Source of the DNA: Arenimonas oryziterrae DSM 21050 = YC6267
Lineage (GTDB): Bacteria > Pseudomonadota > Gammaproteobacteria > Xanthomonadales > Xanthomonadaceae
Assembly (NCBI RefSeq): GCF_000420545.1
Contig: NZ_ATVD01000002.1
Coordinates: forward strand, 248,001-312,000
Direction: 5' to 3'
DNA length: 64,000 nt
This document shows positions 26,846 to 35,800 of the stretch, one piece after another. The notes beneath the pieces are model-generated. The model saw only the letters and a program-made list of their open reading frames with translations. It was not told the origin of the DNA and searched no databases. How positions within the stretch are numbered: position 1 is the stretch's first letter; each line of letters begins with the position of its first letter. A program made the translations under genes and the position numbers.

Positions 26846-27838
26846 ATGAGCCGCCCCGGGTCTTTCCGCGCCTTCCGCATCCACAACGACGATGCCGGCT
26901 ATCGCGCCGGCATCGAGACGATGTCGGTCGACGGGCTGAGCCCGGGCGAGGTCGTCGTCCAATCGGCGTACAGCAGCGTCAATTACAAGGACGCACTCGC
27001 CGGCACCGGCCAGGGCAAGATCCTGCGGCAGTTTCCGCTCAACGGCGGCATCGATGTCGCCGGTCACGTCATCGCATCCAGCGACCCGGCGTTCAAGGAA
27101 GGCGATGCCGTGCTCTGCACCGGCTGCGGGCTTTCCGAGACACGGGATGGCGGCTACAGCGAAATCGCGCGCCTGGAATCACGCTGGGCCGTGCACCTGC
27201 CCCCGGGCCTGAGCCTGCGCGAGAGCATGATCCTCGGCACGGCGGGCTTCACTGCGGGTCTGGCGCTGTATCGCATGCAGCAGAACGGCCAGACACCGGC
27301 GCTCGGCCCGATCGCGGTCAGCGGCGCCACCGGCGGCGTCGGCAGCCTGGCAATCGCGATCTTCTCGAAAGCCGGTTATGCGGTCAGCGCGATCAGCGGC
27401 AAGCCCGAACACGCCGATCACCTGCGCCGCCTCGGTGCTGGCGAGGTGCTCGCGCGCGAGGCGGTCGCCACCGGAAAACCGCTTGATTCCACACGTTTCG
27501 GCGGCGCCCTGGACAATGTCGGCGGCCCGATGCTGGCCAGCCTGTTGGCGCAGACGGCGCCTTACGGCAACGTCGCCAGTTGCGGCCTGGCGGGCAGCCA
27601 CGCGCTGCCGGCGACGGTCATGCCCTTCATCATCCGCGGCGTGTCCCTGCTCGGGATTGCCTCGGCAGGCACCGCCCGGGACATCCGCGACGCGGTCTGG
27701 CAGCACCTGGCTTCCGATTGGAAACCCGACTCCCTCGCCGCCATCTGCACGCGTGAAATCGGCCTGGAAAGCCTTGCCGAGGCCTTCCCGCCCATGCTGG
27801 CCGGAGGCTCCTTCGGTCGGACAATCGTCAAACTGTGA
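26846..27838 (+). CDS. acuI: AcuI/YhdH-family acryloyl-CoA reductase (zinc-free MDR)
   Basis: This 330-residue medium-chain dehydrogenase/reductase uses NADPH; characterised members reduce acryloyl-CoA to propionyl-CoA. Typical blocks are SSVNYKDALAGTGQGKI, PLNGGIDVAGHV, GTAGFTAGLALYRMQQNGQ and the nucleotide motif VSGATGGVGSLAIAIF. It lacks the zinc-ligand cysteines of alcohol dehydrogenases, as expected. It follows lpdA by 17 bp. The family is clear; the physiological substrate is inferred. Confidence 0.85.
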   Translation: MSRPGSFRAFRIHNDDAGYRAGIETMSVDGLSPGEVVVQSAYSSVNYKDALAGTGQGKILRQFPLNGGIDVAGHVIASSDPAFKEGDAVLCTGCGLSETRDGGYSEIARLESRWAVHLPPGLSLRESMILGTAGFTAGLALYRMQQNGQTPALGPIAVSGATGGVGSLAIAIFSKAGYAVSAISGKPEHADHLRRLGAGEVLAREAVATGKPLDSTRFGGALDNVGGPMLASLLAQTAPYGNVASCGLAGSHALPATVMPFIIRGVSLLGIASAGTARDIRDAVWQHLASDWKPDSLAAICTREIGLESLAEAFPPMLAGGSFGRTIVKL

Positions 27839-27900
27839 ATCAATCTTGCGTCATCCGGCATTGACAGGCATACAATCACGCAATCTTTGTGGAGGGCCCT

Positions 27901-28269
27901 ATGGCACGCATCCTGATTGTTGACGATTCCCCGTCCCAGCTCATGGGCATGAAGCGCATCGTGGAGAAGCTCGGCCACGAGGCCCTGAGTGCGGAGGATG
28001 GCGCGGCGGGCGTCGAAGCGGCCAAGGCCAACCTGCCCGACCTGATCCTCATGGACGTGGTCATGCCGAACCTCAACGGCTTCCAGGCCACCCGCGCGAT
28101 TTCCAAGGAAGCCACCACGGCGCATATCCCCGTCGTGCTGGTGACCACCAAGGACCAGGAGACCGACAAGGTCTGGGGCATGCGCCAGGGCGCCAAGGCC
28201 TACATCACCAAGCCGTTCACCGAAGCGCAGCTGGTCGATGTGATCAACAGCCTGCTCGCCGGCGGCTGA
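27901..28269 (+). CDS. pilH: Single-domain response regulator, PilH type
   Basis: This 122-residue CheY-like receiver has acidic Asp8/Asp9, phosphoacceptor Asp52 (LILMDVVMPNLNG) and the switch Lys in YITKPF. VLVTTKDQETDKVWGMRQGAKAY matches PilH of the type IV pilus chemosensory system, which opposes PilG. The usual neighbours pilG, pilI, pilJ and chpA are absent on both sides. It starts with ATG 27901 after GGAGGG. A TACAAT at 27871 could be a -10 box, with no convincing -35. Confidence 0.85.
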   Translation: MARILIVDDSPSQLMGMKRIVEKLGHEALSAEDGAAGVEAAKANLPDLILMDVVMPNLNGFQATRAISKEATTAHIPVVLVTTKDQETDKVWGMRQGAKAYITKPFTEAQLVDVINSLLAGG

Positions 28270-28287
28270 TTCCGCCGCAGGGCAAGC

Positions 28288-28315
28288 AAAAAGGCGGGGA
28301 TTCCCCGCCTTTTTT
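28288..28315. terminator. Bidirectional terminator between pilH and cbpA
   Basis: The stem GGCGGGG / CCCCGCC with an ATT loop is flanked by five A residues on the left and six T residues on the right. It serves the convergent pilH (plus) and cbpA (minus) genes. Confidence 0.9.
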
Positions 28316-28344
28316 GTTGCCCGCATTCGACGGCCGGCCGCGGC

Positions 28345-29238
28345 TCAGCTGCGGAACGCCTCGGCCATCTGCTTGTAGAGTTCGCGCTGCGCGGGCGTTT
28401 CCGCTTTCGGCGCGCGGATCTCGATTTCCACGATCTGGTCGCCCGCCGCCGGCTTGCCCGGCAGGCCGCGACCGCGCAGGCGCAGCTTGCGGCCGGCATC
28501 GGAGTCCGCCGGCACGCGCAGTTCCACCGAACCGCCCAGGGTCGGCACGCTCACCGTCGTACCCAGCGCCGCTTCCCACGGCGCCAACGCCAGCGTGTAG
28601 AGGATGTTGCGGCCGTCGACTTCGAAGTCCGCATGCGGCCGATAGTCGATTTCCAGCAGCAGATCGGCGCGATGCGGCCCCTGCGCCTGGCCCTGCCCGC
28701 CCAGGCGGATCACCTGGCCCGGCCGGATGCCGGCAGGCACCTTCACTTCCAGCGTACGGCCGTCGATGCCGATGCGCTGGATGCCACCCGAATAGGCGAT
28801 TTCCAGCGGAATGGCCAGCTTGGCGCGGGTGTCGCCCGGAGGCGCCGGACGCCCGCGCGCGCCGCCCCGGGCGCCGCCGAACAGCGATTCGAAGAAATCG
28901 CTGAAGCCCGCACCGCCGCCGCCATCGTCGAAACGGAAGCCGCCGTTGCCGAAACCGCCCGGCCCCTGGCCGAACTGGTCGCCGAAATCGGGCGGTGGCC
29001 GAAACTCCTCGCCCGGACGATAGCCGCGCGCGCGCAGCTGGTCGTAGGACGCGCGTTTGTCCTTGTCGCGCAGCACTTCATAGGCCTCGTTGACCGCCTT
29101 GAAGCGCTCTTCCGCGCCTTTTTCCTTGCTGACATCCGGGTGGAATTTGCGCGCCAGCCGGCGATAGGCGGTCTTGATCTCCGCCTCGCCCGCGCTCGCT
29201 TCCACACCGAGGGTGTCGTAGTAGTCCTTGAATTCCAT
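28345..29238 (-). CDS. cbpA: CbpA-like DnaJ co-chaperone (curved DNA-binding protein)
   Basis: This 297-residue J-protein has an N-terminal J domain with His33-Pro34-Asp35 in KFHPDVS, a Gly/Phe-rich linker (about residues 85-125), and two C-terminal substrate-binding domains (LEIAYSGGIQRIGIDGRTLEVKVP, ILYTLALAPWEAALGTTVSVPTL). It lacks the zinc-finger cysteines of DnaJ, which defines the CbpA class. It would stimulate DnaK and may bind curved DNA. It lies downstream of hsp20 on the same strand, with a strong hairpin between. Confidence 0.92.
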   Translation of the reverse strand: MEFKDYYDTLGVEASAGEAEIKTAYRRLARKFHPDVSKEKGAEERFKAVNEAYEVLRDKDKRASYDQLRARGYRPGEEFRPPPDFGDQFGQGPGGFGNGGFRFDDGGGGAGFSDFFESLFGGARGGARGRPAPPGDTRAKLAIPLEIAYSGGIQRIGIDGRTLEVKVPAGIRPGQVIRLGGQGQAQGPHRADLLLEIDYRPHADFEVDGRNILYTLALAPWEAALGTTVSVPTLGGSVELRVPADSDAGRKLRLRGRGLPGKPAAGDQIVEIEIRAPKAETPAQRELYKQMAEAFRS

Positions 29239-29257
29239 CCCGCCTCCAACAACAAGA

Positions 29258-29279
29258 CCCGCGGAGCGAACTCCGCGGG
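29258..29279 (-). terminator. Hairpin between hsp20 and cbpA
   Basis: A perfect 9-bp stem (CCCGCGGAG / CTCCGCGGG) with a 4-base loop is followed on the minus strand by TCTTGTTGTT. It can end hsp20 messages while letting a fraction read into cbpA, giving different doses of the two chaperones. Confidence 0.6.
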
Positions 29280-29314
29280 GGGATTCTACGTCGTTGCCGC
29301 CGCGCTACGCGGCC

Positions 29315-29752
29315 TTACTGCACCTGGATGCGTCGCGGCGTCGACTGCGGACGCTTGGGAATGACGATTTCCAGCACGCCGTGCTTGCCGGTCGCGACGA
29401 TATTTTCCGCATCGGCACTGTCGGGCAAGGTGAACTGACGCTGGAAGGCGCCCTGCTCGCGCTCGGTGCGCGCGAGACGTTCGCCGTCGACGGGTTCGTC
29501 GGCCTTGCGCTCGCCCTGGATCGTCAGCACGCCCTTGTCCATGCTGATCTCGATCGCCGCCGGATCGACGCCCGGCAGGTCGGCGAGGATGACGAAGCGG
29601 CCGGCTTCTTCCTTGATGTCGACGCGCGGCTGCCAGCGCGCCGTGGCGGTGTTGGCTGCGGCGGCGTCGTTGAACAGGTGGTCGAACACTTGCTTGAGTT
29701 CGGCGTGCAACGGGTTGTGGCTGTAGCGGAGGTGGTGACGGGCGAGGCTCAT
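29315..29752 (-). CDS. Small heat shock protein (Hsp20/alpha-crystallin)
   Basis: This 145-residue holdase has an alpha-crystallin domain (PRVDIKEEAGRFVILADLPGV through GVLEIVIPKR), with the family hallmark GVL at its end and a C-terminal tail (PQSTPRRIQVQ) carrying a degenerate IXI motif (IQV). It prevents aggregation of unfolding proteins and works with the DnaK system, fitting the cbpA neighbour. The start is ATG 29752 with a near-perfect AAGGAG. Confidence 0.93.
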   Translation of the reverse strand: MSLARHHLRYSHNPLHAELKQVFDHLFNDAAAANTATARWQPRVDIKEEAGRFVILADLPGVDPAAIEISMDKGVLTIQGERKADEPVDGERLARTEREQGAFQRQFTLPDSADAENIVATGKHGVLEIVIPKRPQSTPRRIQVQ

Positions 29753-29816
29753 GGTGTGGCTCCTTGGGCGGCGGGTGATTACCGCCATGTCCCCTATCTG
29801 TATTCGCCGGAATTTT

Positions 29817-29823
29817 TTTCAAG
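29817..29823 (-). promoter_or_regulatory. CTTGAAA box, possible sigma32 -35 element before hsp20
   Basis: On the minus strand CTTGAAA, the consensus heat-shock -35 sequence, lies 65-71 bp before the hsp20 start. A matching CCCCAT-type -10 is not evident at the right spacing, so this is a weak call supported mainly by the chaperone it precedes. Confidence 0.35.
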
Positions 29824-29908
29824 GACTGGAAATTCAAGCCCGCCGCCCCCATCGCCACGGGGCTTTCACCGGCTTCGTTTAGAATCGCCCCCCAGACAGG
29901 AGAAACCC

Positions 29909-30388
29909 ATGACGATCCAGATCGGCGAAAAAATTCCGCAGGCCACCCTCAACTACCTCAAGGATGGCGTGCAGGCCGTCAACACCGACGAATTGTTCGC
30001 GGGCAAGAAGGTCGTGCTGTTCGCCGTGCCGGGTGCGTTCACCCCGACCTGCTCGGCCAAGCATCTGCCGGGCTATGTCGAGAAGCTCGGCGAATTCGAG
30101 AAGCACGGCGTCGACGTCGCCTGCCTGTCGGTCAATGACGCCTTCGTCATGGGCGCCTGGGCGAAGAGCCAGAACGTACCCGATTCCGTGCACATGCTCG
30201 CCGACGGCAATGGCGCGTTCACCAAGGCCCTGGGCCTGGAACTCGACGCCACCGCCTTCGGCATGGGCCTGCGGGCAAAGCGTTTCGCGCTGTACGCCGA
30301 AGATGGCGTGGTCAAGCAGCTGTTCGTGGAAGCGCCGGGCGAGTTCAAGGTCTCCGCAGCCGACTATGTGCTCGAGCACCTGGGCTGA
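29909..30388 (+). CDS. Peroxiredoxin, Prx5 family
   Basis: This 159-residue thiol peroxidase carries peroxidatic Cys48 in PGAFTPTCSAKHLPGY and a second cysteine at 72 (VACLSVND), the arrangement of Prx5 enzymes that use glutathione or glutaredoxin. It reduces hydrogen peroxide, alkyl peroxides and peroxynitrite in the cytoplasm. The start is ATG 29909 after AGGAG. A TAGAAT at 29880 could be a -10 box. It is monocistronic, with a strong terminator after it. Confidence 0.92.
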   Translation: MTIQIGEKIPQATLNYLKDGVQAVNTDELFAGKKVVLFAVPGAFTPTCSAKHLPGYVEKLGEFEKHGVDVACLSVNDAFVMGAWAKSQNVPDSVHMLADGNGAFTKALGLELDATAFGMGLRAKRFALYAEDGVVKQLFVEAPGEFKVSAADYVLEHLG

Positions 30389-30411
30389 AACGACGCTCGT
30401 CGTAGAAACAG

Positions 30412-30440
30412 GAAAGCGGCCGCGAGGCCGCTTTCTTTTT
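30412..30440. terminator. Bidirectional terminator between peroxiredoxin and pbpC
   Basis: A perfect 10-bp stem (GAAAGCGGCC / GGCCGCTTTC) with a GCGA loop is followed by TTTTT on the plus strand. It lies 24 bp after the peroxiredoxin stop and 3 bp before the pbpC stop, so it can also end the pbpC transcript. Confidence 0.9.
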
Positions 30441-30442
30441 GC

Positions 30443-32809
30443 TCAGCGCAGGACCCGCAGTTGCAGTTCCGCCCAGGCACCGGACTCGGCCATCGCGGTG
30501 ATGCGCTGATCGCCCGGTTCGGCGAACGCATGCGAAAAACCGGCACTGCCGACGCTCTCGCCGACAAGCTGACCATTGACCAGCCAGCGCACGCGACGGC
30601 TGGTACCGAGCGCGCGCAGCCGCACTTGCGGCGGCAAGGCGCTGTTGGGCGCCCGCGCGATCGCACTGCCGTTGCTCGGACCTTCGATGCGCAGCGACTC
30701 CATCGCGGTCAGCGCATCGCCGCTGCAATCAGGCGACAGCGCGGGAATTTCCGCGGCCTTGCGCTGCGCCATCGGCAACCACGGATAGGCGAGACTGGGC
30801 CAGCGCGCGATCGCCATCGACCGCGTGGCATGCGTCTGCGAACACGCGCCGGCGATGCGCTTCCCGCTCGTCGCATCCACTTCGACAACCAGACGGCCGG
30901 AACTCCACAGGCGCGCGTCGCGCTCGGGCAAGGTCGGCGGCAGACTGCCAGTCAAGGCCCAGGCATCGCGTTTTTCGCGGCACAGTTCCGGATGCGCGGG
31001 ATCGTCGGCCAGACCAAGCGGCCAGCAGATATCGAGCCGGCGTACGTCCGGTGGCGGCGCACGTCGCGTCGCGACATGCCGGTTGCGCGGCAAACTGTCG
31101 ACAACCTCGAACAGCAAGGGCAAGGCCGTGACCGCACCGTACTGACCGGGCATCGGCGTGCCATCGGGCCGACCGACCCAAACGCCGATGGTGAAATCGG
31201 CCGTGCTGCCGAGCGCCCAGGCATCGCGGAAGCCGTAACTCGTTCCGGTTTTCCAGGCCACGCGTTGCTGGCTGCCAGTATCGAACGTGTCCTCGCTCAG
31301 GCCGTCGCGCTCGTGCTTTTCCAGGACCTCGCGAATGATCCATGCCGCGCCCGGCGACAGCAGACGTCGCGCCCCGGGGACCTGCCCGGGCGTGTAATTG
31401 ACGCGGCCGGCCAGTCCCTCGCGATTGAGCGCGACGTAGGCGCCTACAAGTTGTTCGAGCGAGACACCGGTACCGCCGAGAATGATCGATAGATTGGGTT
31501 TGGCGCCGGTCGGCAGACGCAGTTGCACACCGGCATGCGCCAGGCGCGCGGAGAAACGCTCCGGCCCGAGCCGGTCGAGCAGATCCACCGCCGGCACGTT
31601 CAGTGACAGTCGCAAGGCGTCGGATGCGGACACCGGCCCGTTGAAATTCGGATCGAAATTGGACGGACGGTAGTCGCCGAAACTTTGCGGTGCGTCGATC
31701 AGCAGGCTTTCGGAATGGATCAGGCCATCGTCCATCGCCAGGCCATAGAGGAAAGGCTTGAGCGTCGAGCCCGGCGAGCGCGTCGCCTGCACCATGTCGA
31801 CATGCCCCAGGCTTGCCTCTTCACCGAAGGCCAGCGAGCCGACATAGGCGCGCGCCTCGAGCGTGTGATTGTCGACGACCAGCAAGGCGGCCGAACTGCG
31901 CTCGGGCAAGCGGGAAAAATAGGCGGAAACGCGTTCTTCGAGCATGCGCTGCAGATCGGGGTCGATCGTGCTGCGGACTTCGGTCTTGCCCGGATTGGCG
32001 TTGCGCAGTCGCTCGGCCAGCAAGGGTGCGAGCATCGGCGGTTCCAGACGACGCGACACCACCGGCTCGATCAAGGCGTCGTGCACTTCCGCCTCGCTCC
32101 AGTCGCCCTGTGCAGCCATGCGCGCGAGCACCTTGTCGCGCGCCAGACGCGCGGCTTCGCTGTGCCGGTCCGGACGCAGACGGCTCGGCGACTGCGGCAA
32201 CACGGCGAGCAACGCCGCTTCCGCCGGCGAGAGCTTGCGCGAGGACTTGCCCAGATACGCCCAGCTCGCGGCCTCCACGCCTTCGATGGTGCCGCCGAAG
32301 GGCGCATGGTTGAGATAGATGGTCAGGATTTCGGTCTTGGAACAATGCAGCTCCAGCTGCAGCGCGCGCAGCATCTGACGAATCTTGCCCCAGCCGCTGC
32401 GCGGTTGCGGCTCGATGATGCGCGCGACCTGCATGCTCAGCGTCGAGCCCCCGGAGATGATGCGGCCGTTGCCGATCCACTGTCCGGCCGCGCGTACCAG
32501 TGCGACCGGATTGACACCCGGATGCCGCCAGAACCAGCGGTCCTCGTAACCGATCAAGGCCTGCACGTAAAGGGGTGACACGTCGTCGACCTTGACCGGA
32601 TATCGCCACACGCCGTTATCCGCCGCGAAGGCACGCAGTGGCGTGCCGTCGCTTGCCGTCACGATCACGCTGGCGTCGTGACGGTCGGGCAAGGGCAAGG
32701 GAAACAAGCGATCGAGACAGAACACGAAAACCGCGAACAACAACAGGCAAACACCGGCGTGGGCGGCGCGGCGGCGCCAGCGGCGGGCATGGAACGGAGG
32801 AAGGGACAT
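30443..32809 (-). CDS. pbpC: Penicillin-binding protein 1C
   Basis: This bifunctional class A PBP has 788 residues. A signal anchor (VCLLLFAVFVFCLDRLF) is followed by the glycosyltransferase domain with Glu89 in YEDRWFWRHPGV and STLSMQVARI, a transpeptidase with SxxK in SPGSTLKPF (about 347) and KTGTSYGFRDAW (about 519), and a C-terminal BiPBP_C domain (about 690-788). PBP1C polymerises glycan, with weak or no crosslinking in E. coli, and is widely paired with the macroglobulin gene, here 59 bp upstream. The pair is thought to repair the wall after protease attack from outside. Confidence 0.95.
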   Translation of the reverse strand: MSLPPFHARRWRRRAAHAGVCLLLFAVFVFCLDRLFPLPLPDRHDASVIVTASDGTPLRAFAADNGVWRYPVKVDDVSPLYVQALIGYEDRWFWRHPGVNPVALVRAAGQWIGNGRIISGGSTLSMQVARIIEPQPRSGWGKIRQMLRALQLELHCSKTEILTIYLNHAPFGGTIEGVEAASWAYLGKSSRKLSPAEAALLAVLPQSPSRLRPDRHSEAARLARDKVLARMAAQGDWSEAEVHDALIEPVVSRRLEPPMLAPLLAERLRNANPGKTEVRSTIDPDLQRMLEERVSAYFSRLPERSSAALLVVDNHTLEARAYVGSLAFGEEASLGHVDMVQATRSPGSTLKPFLYGLAMDDGLIHSESLLIDAPQSFGDYRPSNFDPNFNGPVSASDALRLSLNVPAVDLLDRLGPERFSARLAHAGVQLRLPTGAKPNLSIILGGTGVSLEQLVGAYVALNREGLAGRVNYTPGQVPGARRLLSPGAAWIIREVLEKHERDGLSEDTFDTGSQQRVAWKTGTSYGFRDAWALGSTADFTIGVWVGRPDGTPMPGQYGAVTALPLLFEVVDSLPRNRHVATRRAPPPDVRRLDICWPLGLADDPAHPELCREKRDAWALTGSLPPTLPERDARLWSSGRLVVEVDATSGKRIAGACSQTHATRSMAIARWPSLAYPWLPMAQRKAAEIPALSPDCSGDALTAMESLRIEGPSNGSAIARAPNSALPPQVRLRALGTSRRVRWLVNGQLVGESVGSAGFSHAFAEPGDQRITAMAESGAWAELQLRVLR

Positions 32810-32868
32810 GGAGGGAAGTCGAAGGCCGCGGGGACGACGCGAACGTCATCCCCGCGGAAAACCAAGTC

Positions 32869-35800
32869 TCAAGGTTGGACGACGGTGATGTTTTCCACCG
32901 TGGTGCGACCGACAGCACGCAGTTCGGGACGATACATATCCTCGACCTGCGGCGGCGGCACCACGTACGTGCCCGGCGTCACAGCGCGCACCAGATAGAA
33001 CAGTTTGGCCGTGTCGTAGGAGAGCTTGACGGCAGCGACATAGCGGTCGTCGCGATACTCCTCGTGCACGATCGTTGCCTGGCTGCCGCGCTCGTCGAGA
33101 GACACGCCGTCGACGGTGATGTCGGCCCATTGTTCGGCCGGCGTCAGGTTCAGGTTCTCGATCTCCAGGCCCGCCGGCAGCAGGTCGACGACCAACGCAT
33201 CGGGCACGCTTTCGCGCGACTCGATCTTCAGCTCGACGATCAGGGGCTGACCCTCGCGCAGGGTGCCGCCCTTCCAGGGCGTGCCGTCGGTGTTGTAGTA
33301 GCTGCGCAGGACGCGGATCTTGCCGTCGCTGACCGCCGGACGCGTGCGCGGAATGCCTGCGACTTCCACCGTCGCATACAGCGCACCGGTCGATTGCAGG
33401 TTGTAGCGCACGCCAGCCGCGAGATCGGCATAACTCAGGCTCTGGCTGGCGATGCGATCGGGCGTGAGCTTGGTCTGCGCGCTGCCGATGCTGTAGTCGC
33501 CCTGGAACACGCGTTCCTGGTCCATCGTGTTGGCGAGCGTCTTGCCCAGGCGGGCCAGCGCGATCTGTTCCTGCGTGCTGTACCAAACGTAGCGTTCGCT
33601 GGCGCGCGCGCTGAGGTTGCGCGACAACGAGAGCAGACGCGCATCGGCCTGCGGCAGGTTCAGCTTGTGACGCTTGGCCAGCATCACGATCAGGGCCTCG
33701 TCGCGGATGCTGGTGCCGTAGTCGCCGTAGTAGTACGGGCGGTCGTCCTTCATCTTGAACGCCTCTGCCAGCGCCTTCTTGCCGCGCGCCTGGTCGCCTT
33801 GCAGCGTCAGGGCCAGGCCGAGGTGCATCATCGCCAGCGGCGTCTTGGCCTTGGCGCGATCGTTGTCGTACAGCGCACGCAGCGTGCCCAGCGGTGCCCG
33901 GTTGACGCGTGCCAGCACGTAGCCGGCATGCGCCTGGTAGGCGAAGCGCAGGTTGTCGCGATAGTCATAGCCGTAGAACGGCGAGCTGCTGGTCAGCAGA
34001 TCCTCGTTCAGACGCGTCAGCGCTTTCTGCAACATGCCTTCGGGCACGGCGAAGCCGGCGTCGCGGGCATCGAGCAGGAACTCGGTGATGTACGGCGTGA
34101 GGATCGGATACGCCTCGGAATCGCCGCCCCAGAGCGAGAAATGTCCGCTGCTGGTCTGCATCGAGGCCAGACGGCTGAAGGCGCCTTCCAGGCGGTGGCG
34201 GCGATCATCCGGCGTCAGCCCCTTGAAGCCCATGCGCGCAGCGGTCTCGGCGTCGAGCAGCAGCGCCGCGTAGCCACGCGTCGTCGTCTGCTCGGCGCAG
34301 CCGTACGGATACTTGAGGATGTCGTCGAGCACCTGGGCGAATGGAATCGGCGGCAAGGTGCTGACGGTGACACGGGCATTGACCGTGCCCGGCATCAGAC
34401 CATCGGCGATCTCGGTGCCGACCGTGAGCCCCTGCCCCGACGTCAGCGTCTGCAGACGCGAACGCGCGACACCGCCCCAGGCCGGACGCACCGGAATCTC
34501 GAAGCTGCGATTGACGGTGTGACCGCCGCCGGTGACCTTGAGCTTGATCGTGCCCAGGCCGAAGCCCTGCCCGCCCGCGAGCGGGAAGGTCAGCGTGTTC
34601 TTGCCCTCGGCACCGAGCGTGAACTTGCGGCGGCCATTGGCCACGTCCAGCGGGCCGTCGGTGTCGATGGCGACGTTGAACTCGGCGATGCGACCGGTGA
34701 AGTTCTGCACGTCCAGCGTCAGCATGCTGCGATCACCGGGCGCGAGCGCGCGCGGCGCGCTGATCTCGGCGAGTACCGGCGCACGCAGCACGCTTTCCGT
34801 ACTGCCCTGCCCGTACTGGTCCTGGCTGTAGACAAGAGCCGACACGCGCAAGGTGCCGTTGAAGTCGGGCACGTTCACGCTGACCTGGGCTTCGCCGCGC
34901 GCATTGAGCACGACCGGGCCGGCGTACAGATCCACCGTCTGCACCTTGGCAGTCGGACGCTTCGCCTGCGGCAAGGCTTGCAGTGCCATGTCGCCGCCGA
35001 ACTTCAGCGAGGCGGTATCGCCTTCGAAACTCTCGATGACGCGACCGTAGATGTCATAGGCATCGACACCCAGGCGACGCTGCGCGAAGAAATGACTCGC
35101 GGCATCGGGCACCGGGAAACGCGTGATGTTGAGAATGCCGATGTCGACGGCGGAGACCGTGACCCAGGCCTTCTTGCCGGCCAGTTGCGGCGCCTTGATC
35201 GTGATCGGCAGCGCCTGCTCGGGACGGCTGAGCTTGGGCGCGGTCACCGTCACCGCAACCCGGCGATCGGCGCGCACCATGGGCACGTGCACGACACCGA
35301 CCGCGCGCGCGGGCGTGACTTTCTCGACCGCCGAACCGCCGCGGAACACCAGCGCAGTGATGTAGACGTCGTGGCGCTCCCAGTCTTTGGTGACCGTGAG
35401 TTCGAAGGTCGCACCGGCCTTGGCATCGATCGGCTGCGTGTGCAGCAGATGATCGCTTTCGACGATCAGCACGCCCGGGCCCGGATGCGGCGGCGTCACG
35501 GTGACCTTGACCTTGTCGCCGGCGCGATAGCCGGTCCGGTCGATCGCGAGCTTGACCTTGTCGGGGCGCGCGTCGAGGCCGCGGTTCTGGTTATCCCAGT
35601 CCCAACCGGCGACGAACGGGAAACGCGTGACCAGGCCGGTCGCCGGATCCTTCACTTCGACGCGGTATTCGCCCCATTCGACGGTGAAGTCGACGCGGGC
35701 GGCGCCCTCGGCGCGCGCGGCGACGGTTTTGGTCTCGACCGTCTTGAAGGTGGACGTGTAGTCGTAGCCCCAATGGTCGCTGTCATAGGTCCAGTGATAG

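Noticed and set aside
27841-27900. TTGACA at 27861 as -35 of the pilH promoter
   Set aside because: No -10 box lies at 16-18 bp, and the nearby TACAAT is only 4 bp away; sigma54 spacing does not fit either.
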